The notes: a model not told the origin generated them from the letters alone. Positions 53,074 to 61,375 are shown, counted from the first letter of the stretch. The stretch is DNA of 64,000 nt from Clostridia bacterium (GCA_900770165.1 CAAGJJ010000081.1:35757-99756), one strand, 5' to 3'. Numbers and translations are program-made.

Positions 53074-53658
53074 ATGAAAAATAAAATTGCAGCAGTTGTG
53101 TTAGCATCTGGTAGATCTGAAAGAATGAAGGAAAATAAATTATTGATGATGTTTAATGGTATGCCTATTTGCGAGCATGTAATAAAAACATTAAGTAGTA
53201 TAAATGTTGATATAATAGTGGTAACATGCTATAAAAAGGTATTAGATATTGCTAAAAAGTATAATACAACTGTCGTAGAAAACAATGAAAGCTATTTAGG
53301 GCAAAGTAGATCTGTGATTTTAGGGGTAGAGAATGCAATGAATTACGACGGAATTATTTTTATTCCAGCAGACCAACCATTAATTTCGAAAGAAACTTTT
53401 AATGGTTTAATAAATAAATTTAAACTATGTAATAAAATAGTTGTTTCATCATATAATGGAAAGAGAGGAATACCCAATATATTCCCTAAAAGATTTTATA
53501 ACCAGCTTTTGAAAATTGAAGGGGATATAGGGGGTAGAGAGGTTATAGTTGATAACAGCAGTGATATTGAAAAGTTTGAAGTAGAAAATGTTAATGAAAG
53601 TTTTGATATTGATTGTCTCGATGATTATATAAAACTTCAAAATGATGCATTGATTTGA
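53074..53658 (+). CDS. mocA: MocA-like molybdopterin nucleotidyltransferase
   Basis: This 194-residue nucleotidyltransferase has the motif VVLASGRSERMKENKLLMMFNG and the metal site IIFIPADQPLIS. MobA/MocA proteins add GMP or CMP to molybdopterin; xanthine dehydrogenase-family enzymes usually need the CMP form, so MocA (YgfJ-like) fits the neighbourhood. The ATG at 53074 follows GGGGGTGATAAG; a longer frame from 53044 lies inside the ATPase gene. The other selenium-hydroxylase maturation genes (yqeB, yqeC, selD) are not in the window. Confidence 0.85.
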   Translation: MKNKIAAVVLASGRSERMKENKLLMMFNGMPICEHVIKTLSSINVDIIVVTCYKKVLDIAKKYNTTVVENNESYLGQSRSVILGVENAMNYDGIIFIPADQPLISKETFNGLINKFKLCNKIVVSSYNGKRGIPNIFPKRFYNQLLKIEGDIGGREVIVDNSSDIEKFEVENVNESFDIDCLDDYIKLQNDALI

Positions 53659-53686
53659 ATGATTTATTATTTTTATAAAAAAACAC

Positions 53687-53715
53687 TTGCATTTTATTAA
53701 GTTGTGTTGTATACT
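53687..53715 (+). promoter_or_regulatory. Promoter of initiator tRNA-Met
   Basis: TTGCAT (53687-53692) and TATACT (53710-53715) with 17-bp spacing, 23 bp before the tRNA. Confidence 0.72.
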
Positions 53716-53738
53716 ATATAAGCAATAAGAAATAATAT

Positions 53739-53815
<77 letters not shown>

Positions 53816-53821
53816 TACTGG

Positions 53822-53864
53822 AGAACCATGAGGGACTTTAATTAGTTCGATGGTTCTTTTTTTT
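53822..53864 (+). terminator. Terminator of tRNA-fMet
   Basis: AGAACCAT pairs with ATGGTTCT around a loop of about 20 nt, followed by a run of T. Confidence 0.78.
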
Positions 53865-54084
53865 ATGTACTCTTAGAAATTATAAGGAAATATATATTCT
53901 TTGTAAATATAGAGATTTTAATTAAAAATTTTTAGTTTTTATTTGTTTTTTCGAGAGAATTTTTATACACAATTAGTTATAGTTAAAGAGAATTATAAAT
54001 TACTGTATAAGACATAAATGATTTTAATATTTATGTAAATTTGAACATGCTTACTATAATTTTGATAATTATTTAAATAAATCA

Positions 54085-54113
54085 TTGACACAAACAAAAA
54101 TATATATTACAAT
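54085..54113 (+). promoter_or_regulatory. Promoter of the first secreted repeat protein
   Basis: TTGACA (54085-54090) and TACAAT (54108-54113) with 17-bp spacing. The rest of the 320-bp gap from 53865 to 54184 is very AT-rich, without a gene or other recognised signal. Confidence 0.75.
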
Positions 54114-54184
54114 TACGGTCGGTTAAATCAGTGAAGAATGAATTTGATAATGTATAAATTATATAACTTTGGAGGAAATGGTTA

Positions 54185-55159
54185 ATGAAGAACATAAAGA
54201 AAATTATTGCTGAAGTATTTTTATCTACAATAGTATTAGGAATAGGAACTAACTTATGTGTATATGCTATGAAACCAAATCAAGAATCTTTTCAAACAAA
54301 TATTGTAGATGAGGAAAATGGATATAGAAATAGCTCATTGAAAAAAACAAATTCAGGTTCTAAAATTGTTTCTGACCAAAAGGCCCAGCCTGAAGTAATA
54401 AGTGAAGTATCTAATGGTAATTTAGAAAGTAATGATTTATTGTATGCTGTTATTAACAAAGCGCTTGAATCTGAAGCAAACCAAGAGACCGCAAATTGGG
54501 AAGAATCCGCAAAAATTTGGAAGCAAGCTTTAAATGTATGTGAAGCTTATGAAGATAATAAATTATATAATATTTGCAATGCAAGTCTTAAGAAAATATA
54601 TGCTAATATAGCTTGGGAGAAAGCAAAAAAAGATATTACAATTGAAAATTGGGAGAAAACATCAGAACTTTGCAAAAAAGCTGCTGCAGCTTGTATGGAA
54701 ATGGGAGACGCTGTAACAGCAGATGCTTATACTATTAATGCTAAAAAAGCACATGCTACTGCTTTATGTTTATCTGCTGTATATGCTTGGAATACAGCAG
54801 TAATGTTTCCGGAAGGTGCAGATTGGGCTAACGTTTCATATCTTTATGACTTAGCCGAGCAGGCTTGTAAGGATATAGGATACAATGAAATGACTGATTC
54901 TGATAAAGCGAAATTTTATATACGTTTAGCAGAAGCTAGGAAAGCACATGCAGTTGTTGCATGGAAAGAAGCATTGGAAAATCCTATAACAGGGGATTGG
55001 GTTAAAGTTGCATCTTTTCTTGATGAGGCTGCTGAGTTCTATAGTGAATTGGATGATACGATGAATGCTAGTATGTGTATAGACAGTGCTAACCGTGCAC
55101 GTATGAAAGCATTGAGGAAGGCTATGAGTAGTTGTTTTGATTCTGTTAATGTAGAATAG
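54185..55159 (+). CDS. Secreted helical-repeat protein (first paralogue)
   Basis: This 324-residue protein has a Sec signal peptide (MKNIKKIIAEVFLSTIVLGI, cleavage probable after VYA). A linker of about 55 residues rich in Asn, Ser and Gln is followed by four imperfect helical repeats of about 50-60 residues. These begin near TANWEESAKIWKQAL, AWEKAKKDITIENWEKTSEL, AWNTAVMFPEGADWANVSYL and AWKEALENPITGDWVKVASF, and most end in an A-x-KAHA-type segment. The layout resembles TPR-like alpha-solenoids. No wall anchor or membrane helix is seen after the signal. Function unknown; protein or glycan binding outside the cell is plausible. Confidence 0.75.
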   Translation: MKNIKKIIAEVFLSTIVLGIGTNLCVYAMKPNQESFQTNIVDEENGYRNSSLKKTNSGSKIVSDQKAQPEVISEVSNGNLESNDLLYAVINKALESEANQETANWEESAKIWKQALNVCEAYEDNKLYNICNASLKKIYANIAWEKAKKDITIENWEKTSELCKKAAAACMEMGDAVTADAYTINAKKAHATALCLSAVYAWNTAVMFPEGADWANVSYLYDLAEQACKDIGYNEMTDSDKAKFYIRLAEARKAHAVVAWKEALENPITGDWVKVASFLDEAAEFYSELDDTMNASMCIDSANRARMKALRKAMSSCFDSVNVE

Positions 55160-55203
55160 ACATTGTATATGAGAGTAAAGTTTTAAAATTTAATTTTTAT
55201 TTT

Positions 55204-55239
55204 ATAGGCCGCTGTAAAAATATTTTTGCAGCGGCCTAT
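55204..55239 (+). terminator. Strong hairpin after the first repeat protein
   Basis: ATAGGCCGCTG pairs perfectly with CAGCGGCCTAT, and the inner A5/T5 stretches extend the stem. The T tail is weak (TATTTATG) but the GC-rich stem stands out in this region; it most likely ends the upstream transcript. Confidence 0.7.
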
Positions 55240-55354
55240 TTATGATGAAAAAAAGAAACTTAGAATATTTGTATTTTATTGTTATCAAAAACAGCAAAAA
55301 ATACTGATTTTATACCTAACAATTATTGAAAACGCAGAAAACTTTAACGAGTTA

Positions 55355-55383
55355 TTGACAAAAATACAAGAACACGATAAAAT
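55355..55383 (+). promoter_or_regulatory. Promoter of the second secreted repeat protein
   Basis: TTGACA (55355-55360) and TAAAAT (55378-55383) with 17-bp spacing, about 50 bp before the ATG. Confidence 0.72.
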
Positions 55384-55435
55384 CATAAACAGCTAAAGCA
55401 ATGCTTTGGTAAAATAAATACGGAGGAAGAAAATA

Positions 55436-56245
55436 ATGAAAAGCGTAAAAAAAATAATTGCAAGCATGCTATTGGGCGTAATGGTAATAGGAACAGGAGT
55501 TCAGTTGCCCGTTAGTGCAATGGGAGGTGAACAAAGAGCTTCTCAAGTGCGACCTAATTCACGTTTTAAACCAGTTGATAAAACCAAAATAATATCTAAC
55601 AATGGTCAATACTCTTTAGGAAAAATAGAATTCAGTATTGCAGATCTTTTACATTGGACAAATAAAGTATATATTGATGATATTAATAATAGTTCTGCAG
55701 AGGCTATTTTAGAAAGAGCAAAAGCAACTATGGATGAAACTAAGCAAAGACTTACATTTGGAGAAGTAAAATTAGCGGCTCAGTTGTATGCCAAAGCTTC
55801 TGAAGCTTTCGAAAGAGAAGGTAATATTTCAAAAGCTAATGAATGTTATGCGGAAGCAAAACAAGCTATTGCTTTTAATGAATATATTGTTTGGAAAGCG
55901 GGTTTTAGTAACCAGAAACAGTGCTTAAAAGATATGGGAGAAGCTGCACAGTTTTTTGAACAAGCTTATCAAGCCTATGATAATGGTGGCAACTACGTAG
56001 AATCTTGTGAATGTTATGCAAAAGCTTTGGCGGCATATGCTTTTGTAGAAGGTGTCAAAGCTGATTTGAGTGTATTAGAAGGAAGGCCTGCATTTAAAAA
56101 TTTAAAAAATGCTGCAGAACTTTTTGAGAGAGCTTCTGAAGCTTTTAAAAATATAGGAGATGAAAAGTTAGCTACTTGTTTTAGTCAACAATCTAAAGAG
56201 GCATATAATAAAATTATTGGTAAATCTCTTGACATGATGAGATAA
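55436..56245 (+). CDS. Secreted helical-repeat protein (second paralogue)
   Basis: This 269-residue protein has a signal peptide closely like its neighbour's (MKSVKKIIASMLLGVMVIGT, cleavage probable after VSA). The mature part has at least three TPR-like units: LAAQLYAKASEAFEREGN, EAAQFFEQAYQAYDNGGN and NAAELFERASEAFKNIGD, each followed by a Cys/Ala-rich second helix such as ECYAEAKQAIAF. Repeat register and signal peptide suggest common descent with the 54185 gene, though repeat sequences have diverged. GGAGGAAGAAA precedes the ATG. Function unknown. Confidence 0.75.
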   Translation: MKSVKKIIASMLLGVMVIGTGVQLPVSAMGGEQRASQVRPNSRFKPVDKTKIISNNGQYSLGKIEFSIADLLHWTNKVYIDDINNSSAEAILERAKATMDETKQRLTFGEVKLAAQLYAKASEAFEREGNISKANECYAEAKQAIAFNEYIVWKAGFSNQKQCLKDMGEAAQFFEQAYQAYDNGGNYVESCECYAKALAAYAFVEGVKADLSVLEGRPAFKNLKNAAELFERASEAFKNIGDEKLATCFSQQSKEAYNKIIGKSLDMMR

Positions 56246-56335
56246 GTTATTATAATATAAAAACATATTATTCAAATTATGTTACTGTTTAAGATTGTGT
56301 TGTTTGCTATTTTTAATTAATATGTATTTTGCAAA

Positions 56336-56388
56336 GAGCTTGCAAATAAGGTATAGATTATACTTTATTTGTAGCTCTATTTTTTTTT
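56336..56388 (+). terminator. Terminator after the second repeat protein
   Basis: GAGCT and CAAATAA...GTATA pair with TATAC...TTATTTG and AGCTC in a long stem with a small bulge, followed by nine T. It overlaps the end of the convergent tail-fibre-like gene. Confidence 0.8.
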
Positions 56389-58333
56389 ATTTTATAAATA
56401 CTTGGATATGTGAGCTATCAATTCTTTTCATAACTCGATAGTTTGTTTTGTTTACACTATTTGTAGCGATCCCATTTTGTGATGGATAACAATATCCATT
56501 TGTTTCACATGTTCCATCATCGATAACAATGAGTTTGCCCACAATACCAACTGTAGCCCATTCTTTTCTTTGAGAACGAGGTATATACGTTTTTGTTGGA
56601 TCATATGCAGGGTTTACAACAAAACATTTGTCTTCATAGGCTTTCTGAATAATATCGCCATTTTCATCGGTAACAGCAGGAAAAGACTTGTTTTCGAGAA
56701 TAGGTGTACCAAAAATATCTGTTAAGTATTTATTATACCAATCATCATCGAAATTGTCTCCTACAACAGATGGATTTCCAGATATTACTCCAAGAATATA
56801 AGTATCTTGTGAAGTTGCAGGACGAATTTTATTACCTTCTAATGTAACAAATATTCCTCTTCTATCTTCAGAGTTTATATTAGAATCTAACCATTCAAAT
56901 AATTCTGCATAGTCGGCACCTGTAGAGTTATATTCTGAATTTGCAAAAATAGCTCCAGAAGCAGTAACTCTAAACGCATTTTTTGCTTCATCGCTTGTGC
57001 CATTACCAACTATAAACATATCTCCAGAAGTACCAGACGATGATGATGATAATGACGAATTATATCTTCCACAGGCGAAATTGTATGCATTAGCTGTTGT
57101 ATGAAAGCCAATAGATATAGAATTTTCTTCTAAAGCGCAAGCTGTATTGCCAATAGCAATATTTGCAATTCCATTTGCTGTGCATTTATGTCCCACAGCT
57201 AGTGAATACATTTTACTGCAAGTACAATTATATCCAACTGATAAACTATTATTCGCTGAAACAGTGTTATTTTTTCCTACTGCCATTGAAGAGCTTGCTG
57301 CTGTTGAATCAGAATTATTATTTACAACTAAAGAATCTATTTTTAAGTAATTATTTGATGTAGTTTTTAACTTATTTAATTTTGATTTATCGTCTGTGCT
57401 TAAGAAACCCGCTGCAGTTGTGCTAGCTTCTATGTGTGTATGGTTTAATGTAGCGGCATCTGTTATTCCATAGTCGCTCAATGTAGTAGGTTTATTGTTA
57501 ATTTCAGAAAAATTATAGCTAGGTTTAGACGCTGATTTTGCCCACTCAGGAACAGTTGGATCTATTTCAGTATATTCAGTAATGAATCCTACATCATTTT
57601 CTAGATCACTAATTTTTGATGGAAGATTAACTGTATTTGAAAGTGCTCCTACATCCTTGGCAGTAAGGGTTATATTATCGGATAAAGCCTTATTGTTGAT
57701 TTTTCTTGTAATGGGTACAGCGGAAATATCTTCAGGTGTAGGGAGCTGTTCAAGTCTTAAATTTTCATCTAAAGTTGCAACTCCGTTAGCAACGCCCTTT
57801 TCATCGTTTTGAATTGTTGTTGCAATTTCACTTGCTTGTTCTAAGGTTACAGCACCTACTTGTTCAGCAGTAACTTTGTGTGGATTATTTGTTGAAACTT
57901 GATGATTAACCATGTCAATTGTTTTTAACATAATTTCTTGTAATGTTGTAAATTCAGATGAGCTTTCTATATCTGTGTCTGGTAGTGCTTTTATTATAAC
58001 TATATTAATACCCTTGAACTTAAGGGTCGCACCGTCTTGATCATTTACTCTAATTTCACAGTTCGATAAAATACCGTCAATGGCACTCATTTGAGAGGTT
58101 AGCATAACATTTATTATGCCATTACTTTCATCAATAACTTCTGCATTATTGAATATTACTGTACCATCAGGCTTTTTAGCGTAGAATTGTACAGTCTTAT
58201 TTTTTAAATTTATTGCACCATCACTATCGATAAGTGAAATTTGTAAAAATCTACTATTGACTTCTCCCTGATATGCCAATACGGTTTCATTGCTTTCTGA
58301 CCATGCTTTTAATGTTATGTTTTTAGTTGTCAA
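56387..58333 (-). CDS. Phage tail-fibre/baseplate-like protein with autoproteolytic C-terminus
   Basis: This 648-residue protein has a phage receptor-binding layout. Residues 1 to about 115 resemble the BppU baseplate N-terminal domain (NITLKAWSESNETVLAYQGE, TVQFYAKKPDG). A tail-fibre linker follows (NNPHKVTAEQVGA). About residues 325-430 hold YadA-head-like repeats (SSMAVGKNNTV, NSLSVGYNCT, YSLAVGHKCT, ANIAIGNTA, NSISIGFHTT). The C-terminal ~190 residues (DYAELFEWLD, IRPATSQDTYILGVISGNPS, VGIVGKLIVIDDGTC) resemble the Peptidase_G2 self-cleaving domain. The start is TTG behind AGGAGG. No other phage gene lies nearby, so it is an orphan. Confidence 0.78.
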   Translation of the reverse strand: MTTKNITLKAWSESNETVLAYQGEVNSRFLQISLIDSDGAINLKNKTVQFYAKKPDGTVIFNNAEVIDESNGIINVMLTSQMSAIDGILSNCEIRVNDQDGATLKFKGINIVIIKALPDTDIESSSEFTTLQEIMLKTIDMVNHQVSTNNPHKVTAEQVGAVTLEQASEIATTIQNDEKGVANGVATLDENLRLEQLPTPEDISAVPITRKINNKALSDNITLTAKDVGALSNTVNLPSKISDLENDVGFITEYTEIDPTVPEWAKSASKPSYNFSEINNKPTTLSDYGITDAATLNHTHIEASTTAAGFLSTDDKSKLNKLKTTSNNYLKIDSLVVNNNSDSTAASSSMAVGKNNTVSANNSLSVGYNCTCSKMYSLAVGHKCTANGIANIAIGNTACALEENSISIGFHTTANAYNFACGRYNSSLSSSSSGTSGDMFIVGNGTSDEAKNAFRVTASGAIFANSEYNSTGADYAELFEWLDSNINSEDRRGIFVTLEGNKIRPATSQDTYILGVISGNPSVVGDNFDDDWYNKYLTDIFGTPILENKSFPAVTDENGDIIQKAYEDKCFVVNPAYDPTKTYIPRSQRKEWATVGIVGKLIVIDDGTCETNGYCYPSQNGIATNSVNKTNYRVMKRIDSSHIQVFIK

Positions 58334-58470
58334 TTTAAATGCCTCCTAAATCTATTTTCAATAATACATTAGAAAGCACTAATTTTTGCCTTATATAGGA
58401 CATATAAAGTCAATTGTGAAATTTGTTTTTAATAAAATCTTAATAGCCTATTTTTTATATCAAACAAAAT

Positions 58471-58499
58471 AGGCCCTATTATATAAAGTAATAGGACCT
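58471..58499 (-). terminator. Terminator of the small membrane protein gene
   Basis: On the minus strand AGGTCCTATTA pairs with TAATAGGGCCT (one G-U pair), followed by ATTTTG. Confidence 0.72.
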
Positions 58500-58525
58500 T
58501 TCTATTTTATTATGGTTGTTTTTAA

Positions 58526-58984
58526 TTAATCGTTAATATCTTCTTGCAAATCATCATCTTCAAATGTGCAAGTTTTTTCGCATATACATTTTTTCCCACA
58601 TTTAAAGTATGATAATAGGAAACACCAAATTCCGCCTAATAATAAGGTTAAAAAGAAAATACTTAATGCTATAATAAAGAAGTATGCAGAAGATGATACT
58701 AAAAGAGAAGAAATTACAGAGAATAAAATGGTTCCTATTCCGCCTATAACAGCTAAATTTCCGCAGCAGCAAAATGCTTCTTTTAAGGATTTAGACTTAC
58801 GTGCTATAAGTGTAGAAATCAATATTCCTAAAAGAGCAAGTATTCCTATAGAAGTGGTGGCAATAAATAAAATTGGAAATTCAGGTACAACCATAAGTTC
58901 TGTAGTTAGAAGATAAAAAACAACAAAGCCTAAAATTAGCCCTATGGCAGTAACTATACAACAATATTTAGAACTTTTTTTCAT
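58526..58984 (-). CDS. Small Cys-rich membrane protein of unknown function
   Basis: This 152-residue protein has four hydrophobic helices (about residues 10-27, 36-60, 75-97 and 100-125). Cys clusters lie on the cytoplasmic side or in loops: YCC at the start, FCCCGN in the middle and FKCGKKCICEKTC near the end, followed by an acidic tail. The CxxxC spacing could bind metal. AGAAAGGAGTGAT precedes the ATG. I do not recognise a family. Confidence 0.6.
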   Translation of the reverse strand: MKKSSKYCCIVTAIGLILGFVVFYLLTTELMVVPEFPILFIATTSIGILALLGILISTLIARKSKSLKEAFCCCGNLAVIGGIGTILFSVISSLLVSSSAYFFIIALSIFFLTLLLGGIWCFLLSYFKCGKKCICEKTCTFEDDDLQEDIND

Positions 58985-59215
58985 GATATCACTCCTTTCT
59001 AAAATAAATTTGTTTGGAATTCCTTTAGTACATTATATGTGATGTAATACCCTTTTGATAACTGAAGAAAAGTGACTTTTTGGAGAATTAAAGTAAAGGA
59101 TCAGGAATATGAAAGTTAAAATGATACACATATTTATATAAATGCTAAAAGATGGTACAATATTTATGTAAATGATTAGAAAAAATAAGCGATGAGAATT
59201 TAATGGGGAGAAATT

Positions 59216-59698
59216 ATGAATTTAAGCAAAATTAAAATTGTAATTGAGAAATTAAGTAACGCTAATAAAACTATATCTTCAATGGAATCGTGCACAGGTG
59301 GCGGGTTTGCTAATTGTATAACAGATGTGCCTGGAGCTTCTGCTATATTTAAGTTTGGAGCGGTAACTTACTCTAACGATTTCAAGGTGAAAATGGGAGT
59401 TAGTTCGAAAGTAATTGATAAATACAGTGTATATAGTATAGAAGTTGCGCGTGAGATGAGTAAAAGTATAAGTTGTTTTACAAAATCAGACTATGGAATA
59501 GGTATTACAGGTAAGTTAAATTGCGAAGATGAGGAAAATCCTTATGGCGATAATGATATAGTATATATAAGTGTATACGATAATAATAAAAATAAGTATT
59601 ATGATAAGCATATTAAAGTGAAATTTAAAGACAGGCAAAAAAATAAAAGTCTGGTTATAGATGAATTAATAGATTTATTAAATTTAATTTTACCATAA
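59216..59698 (+). CDS. Stand-alone CinA C-terminal (nicotinamide-nucleotide amidase) domain
   Basis: This 160-residue protein corresponds to the C-terminal half of CinA/PncC only. The motif SSMESCTGGGFANCITDVPGAS and VTYSNDFKVKMGV are typical, with later VAREMSKSI and GITGKLN. PncC hydrolyses nicotinamide mononucleotide to nicotinate mononucleotide and ammonia in NAD recycling. The usual GITGxAGP segment reads GITGKLNCEDEENP, so the active-site loop is altered and activity is uncertain. Monocistronic. Confidence 0.75.
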   Translation: MNLSKIKIVIEKLSNANKTISSMESCTGGGFANCITDVPGASAIFKFGAVTYSNDFKVKMGVSSKVIDKYSVYSIEVAREMSKSISCFTKSDYGIGITGKLNCEDEENPYGDNDIVYISVYDNNKNKYYDKHIKVKFKDRQKNKSLVIDELIDLLNLILP

Positions 59699-59727
59699 AA
59701 AGGACTATGGCTATTGCCATAGTCCTA
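59699..59727 (-). terminator. Terminator of splB
   Basis: AGGACTATGGC, loop TATT and GCCATAGTCCT form a perfect 11-bp stem; on the minus strand it is followed by five T. It contains the splB stop codon and lies directly against the convergent CinA-domain gene. Confidence 0.82.
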
Positions 59728-60729
59728 AACAATATATTCTATATGGGAATTGGGTAAATATTTAAATATTTCGTTTCTAAAAAATTGTTTTCCTTGGTTT
59801 CTTAAGTCTTGTTTATAACAATATTTTCCACGTCCGCGTCCTGTCATCAGATCTTTGTCATATAAATCTATTGCATTTATAAATGCTTCTTGGTTAATTG
59901 CTCTGTGAATATAACTGTAAGTCATAAAAATAATTTCTATAAATATAGATTTTTTTGCCTTCTTGGAAAGTTTAGACTCGAGTTTTGAAAGGAGTTCTGT
60001 ATAAAGTGTTTCCCAATTAGGAATCATTATTACAGGCGCAATTAATAAACCAACAGGATAGTCTGCTTCACATAACTTATTTACTGCAGTTATTCTATTA
60101 TCTAACGATGAAGTTCCTAATTCTATTTCTTGTATTATTTTGTTAGGATTTACACTCATTCTAATAATAACTTTTCTTTTGTGATCTAGGTTTAAAAGAG
60201 AATCAACCATATCAAATTTTGTTGGTAATGTTAAAAAACCATGTCCTTCATGAGCAAAATTTTTAATTGTCCAAACAAGATTATTAGTTATAGTATTTTC
60301 TAAAACTAGATCGCTATTACTGCCAATCTCAAAAGTAAGTGGCTTATTGCTTTTTTGTGATGTTTTTATAATTTTTTCGAGCATTTTTTCACGATTGACA
60401 AATAATCTTAAATAAGAGCATTTATTATAATTACATACTAAATAACAATATAAACATGCAGCTGAACACCCAGATGAGGTATATGGCACTAAAAAGTCAG
60501 AAGTTTTATTATTGGGTGTATATTTATGCGTTTTACGTGTACCTATAATAATATTTTGTTTCATTTTTGCAAATTCACTATTTGGTTTATTTCTAAACTT
60601 TGGAATGTTATTATGATTATCTATTTCTGTCCATGGTATATTATGATATTTTTCTTTAAGGAATTTTCCTAAATCATAAGATAAAACATCTTTCTCATAG
60701 TATATTTCTTTTGGATTAAACTTTTTCAT
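59725..60729 (-). CDS. splB: Spore photoproduct lyase family radical SAM protein
   Basis: This 334-residue protein has the length of spore photoproduct lyase, which repairs the UV thymine dimer of spore DNA. The [4Fe-4S] motif is SSGCSAACLYCYL (C-x3-C-x2-C), followed by VNREKMLEKI. Other family landmarks are LTLPTKFDMVDSLL, RMSVNP, ELGTSSLDNRI and the C-terminal GRGRGKY. The segment that in Bacillus SplB carries the conserved hydrogen-donor Cys (E-x-x-C-x-SD) reads EIGSNSD here, so that Cys is missing. It may be a diverged lyase or a relative with another substrate. It is translated behind the 144-residue gene, 3 nt apart. Confidence 0.8.
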   Translation of the reverse strand: MKKFNPKEIYYEKDVLSYDLGKFLKEKYHNIPWTEIDNHNNIPKFRNKPNSEFAKMKQNIIIGTRKTHKYTPNNKTSDFLVPYTSSGCSAACLYCYLVCNYNKCSYLRLFVNREKMLEKIIKTSQKSNKPLTFEIGSNSDLVLENTITNNLVWTIKNFAHEGHGFLTLPTKFDMVDSLLNLDHKRKVIIRMSVNPNKIIQEIELGTSSLDNRITAVNKLCEADYPVGLLIAPVIMIPNWETLYTELLSKLESKLSKKAKKSIFIEIIFMTYSYIHRAINQEAFINAIDLYDKDLMTGRGRGKYCYKQDLRNQGKQFFRNEIFKYLPNSHIEYIV

Positions 60730-60732
60730 TTT

Positions 60733-61167
60733 TTAACCTAAAAATACTTTACAGTCTTCAATATTGTGTTCTTCAGTGCTTAAAAGCTTTTTACCAAGAG
60801 AATAGACATTATTGTCTACTTTATTTTTATATTGGTTTAGCCTTTTCACCATTTTGATTGTTCCCATTGTTGACCCCTGAATTAACATTTCTGATATATT
60901 GCTTGGCGATTTGTCTTTCAATGTTTTCATATCAATCATAATATTAGCTTCTATCTTTTGAATTGGATTGATATTTTTTATCTCTGTGGTATAATTTTTT
61001 AATAACTTTTCAGATTCATCATAAATACTTTTATATTCTTTAAATTGACCATTTAACATTGTTTTAAATTTTGAATTATCGACAATGTTCAAGAGCTTAT
61101 TTATAGAATCTTGTCCCATTTCCGCATTTTTGTGTATATAGTTTAGCATTTCTATATTTTCATTCAT
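60733..61167 (-). CDS. Helical protein of unknown function upstream of splB
   Basis: This 144-residue, probably all-helical protein has no signal or transmembrane segment. It reads as a four-helix bundle (MLNYIHKNAEMGQDSINKLL, FKEYKSIYDESEKLLKNY, IMIDMKTLKDKS and TMGTIKMVKRLNQYKN), somewhat like ferritin-like or DUF2383/DUF3231-type bundles, but I cannot assign a family. A very strong ribosome site (AAAGGAGG) precedes the ATG, and the 3-nt gap to splB indicates coupled expression. Confidence 0.65.
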   Translation of the reverse strand: MNENIEMLNYIHKNAEMGQDSINKLLNIVDNSKFKTMLNGQFKEYKSIYDESEKLLKNYTTEIKNINPIQKIEANIMIDMKTLKDKSPSNISEMLIQGSTMGTIKMVKRLNQYKNKVDNNVYSLGKKLLSTEEHNIEDCKVFLG

Positions 61168-61332
61168 ACTTTATACCTCCTTTCTTGATTATTGTTTGCA
61201 AATAAAGAATATGTATTAAGGTAAATTATTGTCTTTTATTTGGAAACATTAATAACATTTAGATGGGAGAATTAAATTATAAATTTTTTGTTTTTTACTG
61301 TTTTATATAACAGATTCATTTTTTGTATTTAA

Positions 61333-61358
61333 ATAACATAATAATGTTATTATGTTAT
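61333..61358. promoter_or_regulatory. Perfect inverted repeat upstream of sod
   Basis: ATAACATAATAA and TTATTATGTTAT are exact reverse complements separated by TG. The 26-bp palindrome ends 2 nt before the Shine-Dalgarno site of the superoxide dismutase gene. It is placed and shaped like a repressor operator; the regulator is unknown (PerR, Fur or MarR families are candidates by function). Confidence 0.7.
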
Positions 61359-61375
61359 CTAAGGAGTTGTTACAG

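Noticed and set aside
53865..58984. Prophage remnant
   Set aside because: Only one phage-like gene is present; no integrase, capsid, terminase, lysis gene or attachment-site repeat at the tRNA-fMet gene was found by eye.
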